From Gammaproteobacteria bacterium (GTDB lineage: Bacteria > Pseudomonadota > Gammaproteobacteria > Tenderiales > Tenderiaceae): DNA of 64,000 nucleotides. The notes under the pieces were generated by a model. That model saw only the letters and a program-made list of their open reading frames with translations, was not told where the DNA came from and ran no database searches. Below are positions 62,642-64,000 of this stretch, in pieces; position 1 is the first letter of the stretch, and each line of letters starts with the position of its first letter. A program made the position numbers and the translations under genes. The stretch lies in NCBI GenBank assembly GCA_021731365.1, contig JAKFXL010000006.1, forward strand, positions 1 through 64,000, read 5' to 3'.

Positions 62642-63661
62642 TTAACGCAACGATTGGGTACGGAAAATTTTGTCTACGCTGCTTTGAATAAATCCCCCCA
62701 TTCGTGCGCCAATAGATTGTTTGATGGTGTAGCAAACTTCGTATAACGCTTTGTTTTTACTCTGTTCCAGAAGGTAGTCGTCACTGGTCTTGAGCTCATC
62801 AACAAGATTGAGTTCCAGGGCGCGGGTGGCAAGCCAATGCTCTCCTGTGGATATACGATCGATATCAACAACCGGGCGATGCTGTTGAATAAATTCCTTA
62901 AATAATATGTGGACTTCTTCCAGCTCCTCTTTGAATTTTTGGCGTGTTTTATCGGTGTTCTCTCCAAACATGGTGATGGTACGTTTAAATTCGCCAGCAG
63001 TGACCTGTTCAAAATCAATATCATGTTTTTTCAGGAGTCGGTGAAAGTTGGGTAGTTGTGCGATGACGCCAATGGAGCCGATGATGGCAAAGGGGGCGGC
63101 GATAATTTTGTCGGCAACACAGGCCATCATGTAACCACCGCTGGCAGCGATGCCGTCAACGCAGATCACCAGGGGGATTTTTTTATCTTTGATTCGCATT
63201 AATTGTGAGGCGGCCAGACCGTAGGCGTGAACCATTCCGCCACCGCTTTGGAGGCGCAGAAAAACCTCATCCTCCGGGGTTGCCACGGTGAGTATAGCGG
63301 TGATCTCTTCACGCAGTGAGGCGAGCGCGGACGCTTTGATATCGCCGTCAAAATTGAGCACAAATACCCTTTTGGGTGTTTGTTGTTGCCCCTTTTTAAG
63401 TTGGGCTGTTTCAGCCTTTTTTTGCAGCTTGCTGTTTTTTAAATCTTTTTTTAGCTCATCTTTTGAGAGGATGGCGGCTTTGACCGTGGTTGCCATCTCT
63501 TCGTATTTGTCGTTTATTTTTTTGATCTCCAGCCGTTCCTTAGCGCTGTTTCGTCCATGGGAGGCGAGCAGCAGGACACCGCCTACGGCGAGCAGGAGCG
63601 CCACTATTAAGGTGATTGTTTTTGCCAGGAACATGCCATAATTAGCAATGAAATCAGTCAC
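62642..63661 (-). CDS. sohB: SohB, inner-membrane S49-family protease
   Basis: 339 residues from the GTG at 63661, which has AGGAG six bases upstream; an ATG at 63763 would give a non-family extension. An N-terminal anchor (about 9-32) and coiled-coil (about 40-90) precede the protease domain. The nucleophile Ser174 is in GIAASGGYMMAC and the base Lys226 is in GEFKRTITMFG, 52 residues apart as in SppA-type enzymes. E. coli SohB is 349 residues. Confidence 0.93.
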   Translation of the reverse strand: MTDFIANYGMFLAKTITLIVALLLAVGGVLLLASHGRNSAKERLEIKKINDKYEEMATTVKAAILSKDELKKDLKNSKLQKKAETAQLKKGQQQTPKRVFVLNFDGDIKASALASLREEITAILTVATPEDEVFLRLQSGGGMVHAYGLAASQLMRIKDKKIPLVICVDGIAASGGYMMACVADKIIAAPFAIIGSIGVIAQLPNFHRLLKKHDIDFEQVTAGEFKRTITMFGENTDKTRQKFKEELEEVHILFKEFIQQHRPVVDIDRISTGEHWLATRALELNLVDELKTSDDYLLEQSKNKALYEVCYTIKQSIGARMGGFIQSSVDKIFRTQSLR

Positions 63662-63738
63662 TAGAAACTCCTGAATGGATCGAGGGGGCGATAGTATAGC
63701 GCCGTAAGGGGTATGGGTGATACTACGTTTGTAATCAT

Positions 63739-63771
63739 AAAAAAAGCCCACACATTGCTGCATGGGCTTTT
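63739..63771 (-). terminator. Rho-independent terminator upstream of sohB (for the 63790 gene)
   Basis: Minus-strand stem AAAAGCCCA/TGGGCTTTT with a 13-base loop, followed by a T-run. It ends transcription of the small gene at 63790-63900. Confidence 0.8.
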
Positions 63772-63789
63772 GGTTGCACGTATTTCCGT

Positions 63790-63900
63790 TTAGCTGATGA
63801 TGGTTGTGGCAACAAAGGCTACGATGGATACGATGCAGACCAGTGGGACAAGTATCAACAAATCGGTATCACTGGCACCTTTACGTGTACTGTTTGACAT
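63790..63900 (-). CDS. 36-residue single-helix membrane protein
   Basis: Begins MSNSTRKGASDTD and has one hydrophobic helix (about 14-35, LLILVPLVCIVSIVAFVATT). TTGGAGA lies six bases before the ATG, and a terminator follows. Monocistronic small membrane protein of unknown role. Confidence 0.7.
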   Translation of the reverse strand: MSNSTRKGASDTDLLILVPLVCIVSIVAFVATTIIS

Positions 63901-64000
63901 AGTTTTCTCCAAGAAATATTTTTTATTGTTGAACAATGCGGCTGTAATGGACGACCGCCGGATAAACATACTACAGCTTTTTAAAATAGTTAAGTGTTTT

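Noticed and set aside
1-64000. CRISPR array, integron attC array, rRNA operon or retron
   Set aside because: No regularly spaced direct repeats, reverse transcriptase, integrase or rRNA sequence was seen; repeats present are REP-like units and MITEs.

Overview
The window reads as the chromosome of a free-living or host-associated gammaproteobacterium. Core genes of that group are present (FabI, MutM, Mfd, YajQ, SohB, Smr, tRNA-Asn with an encoded CCA). They sit among energy genes typical of respiratory, often sulfur-oxidising, lineages: a C-family (cbb3-like) heme-copper oxidase, several c-type cytochromes and an RND exporter. The genus cannot be named from sequence reading alone; the sulfur-oxidiser suggestion is inference from gene content.

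Layout. 1-950: the edge of an IS630-type transposase and fabI. 1.1-9.3 kb: a five-gene peptide/solute ABC importer with two consecutive double-ATPase subunits. 9.4-13.1 kb: a compact regulatory module (FimV/TPR-like protein, receiver-like protein, Ras-like GTPase, unknown protein, Roadblock/LC7 protein). 13.3-18.4 kb: an accessory strip, all on the minus strand, with a DUF2254 membrane protein, GNAT acetyltransferase, BLUF photoreceptor, a possible Tse2-like toxin pair, REP-like palindromes, a broken IS110 transposase and a GIY-YIG protein. 18.5-26.8 kb: HyuA, a Gld-type ABC exporter operon ending in mutM, and a polytopic membrane protein.

27.1-38.0 kb is a long respiratory cluster of about twenty genes. 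Its oxidase core keeps every catalytic residue of a cbb3 oxidase: CcoN has H64, H205, Y249, H255/H256, H343 and H345. Around the core are an enlarged CcoO-like subunit, a CcoP-like subunit with no heme motif, a CcoS-like protein, several c-type cytochromes, a thioredoxin lipoprotein, a short CcoN-like paralogue, an FGE-fold protein lacking the catalytic cysteines and three micro-proteins of 30-41 residues. A fused transporter-like/spermidine-synthase-like protein follows.

40.9-48.6 kb is the most distinctive accessory island. It is an R-body (refractile body) locus with two RebB-family proteins, three associated unknown proteins and an AraC-type regulator with a receiver-like N-terminus. Upstream lies a decayed duplicate of the regulator/rebB junction, split by one of two inverted 130-bp MITEs that also enclose an IS3 fragment. 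Downstream are small membrane proteins and a large secreted-looking protein with GH64/thaumatin-like features.

48.5-64.0 kb returns to core-like content: a regulator remnant, an unknown protein, mfd, an RND / LolA-like / SPOR-barrel export operon, smr, tRNA-Asn, yajQ, a MITE abutting a Sel1 protein, a triheme cytochrome, a spermidine-synthase-like enzyme, a cysteine-free Rrf2 regulator, sohB and a 36-residue membrane protein. Strongest leads: the R-body island, the oxidase cluster with its heme-less CcoP-like and FGE-like members, and the GTPase/Roadblock module.
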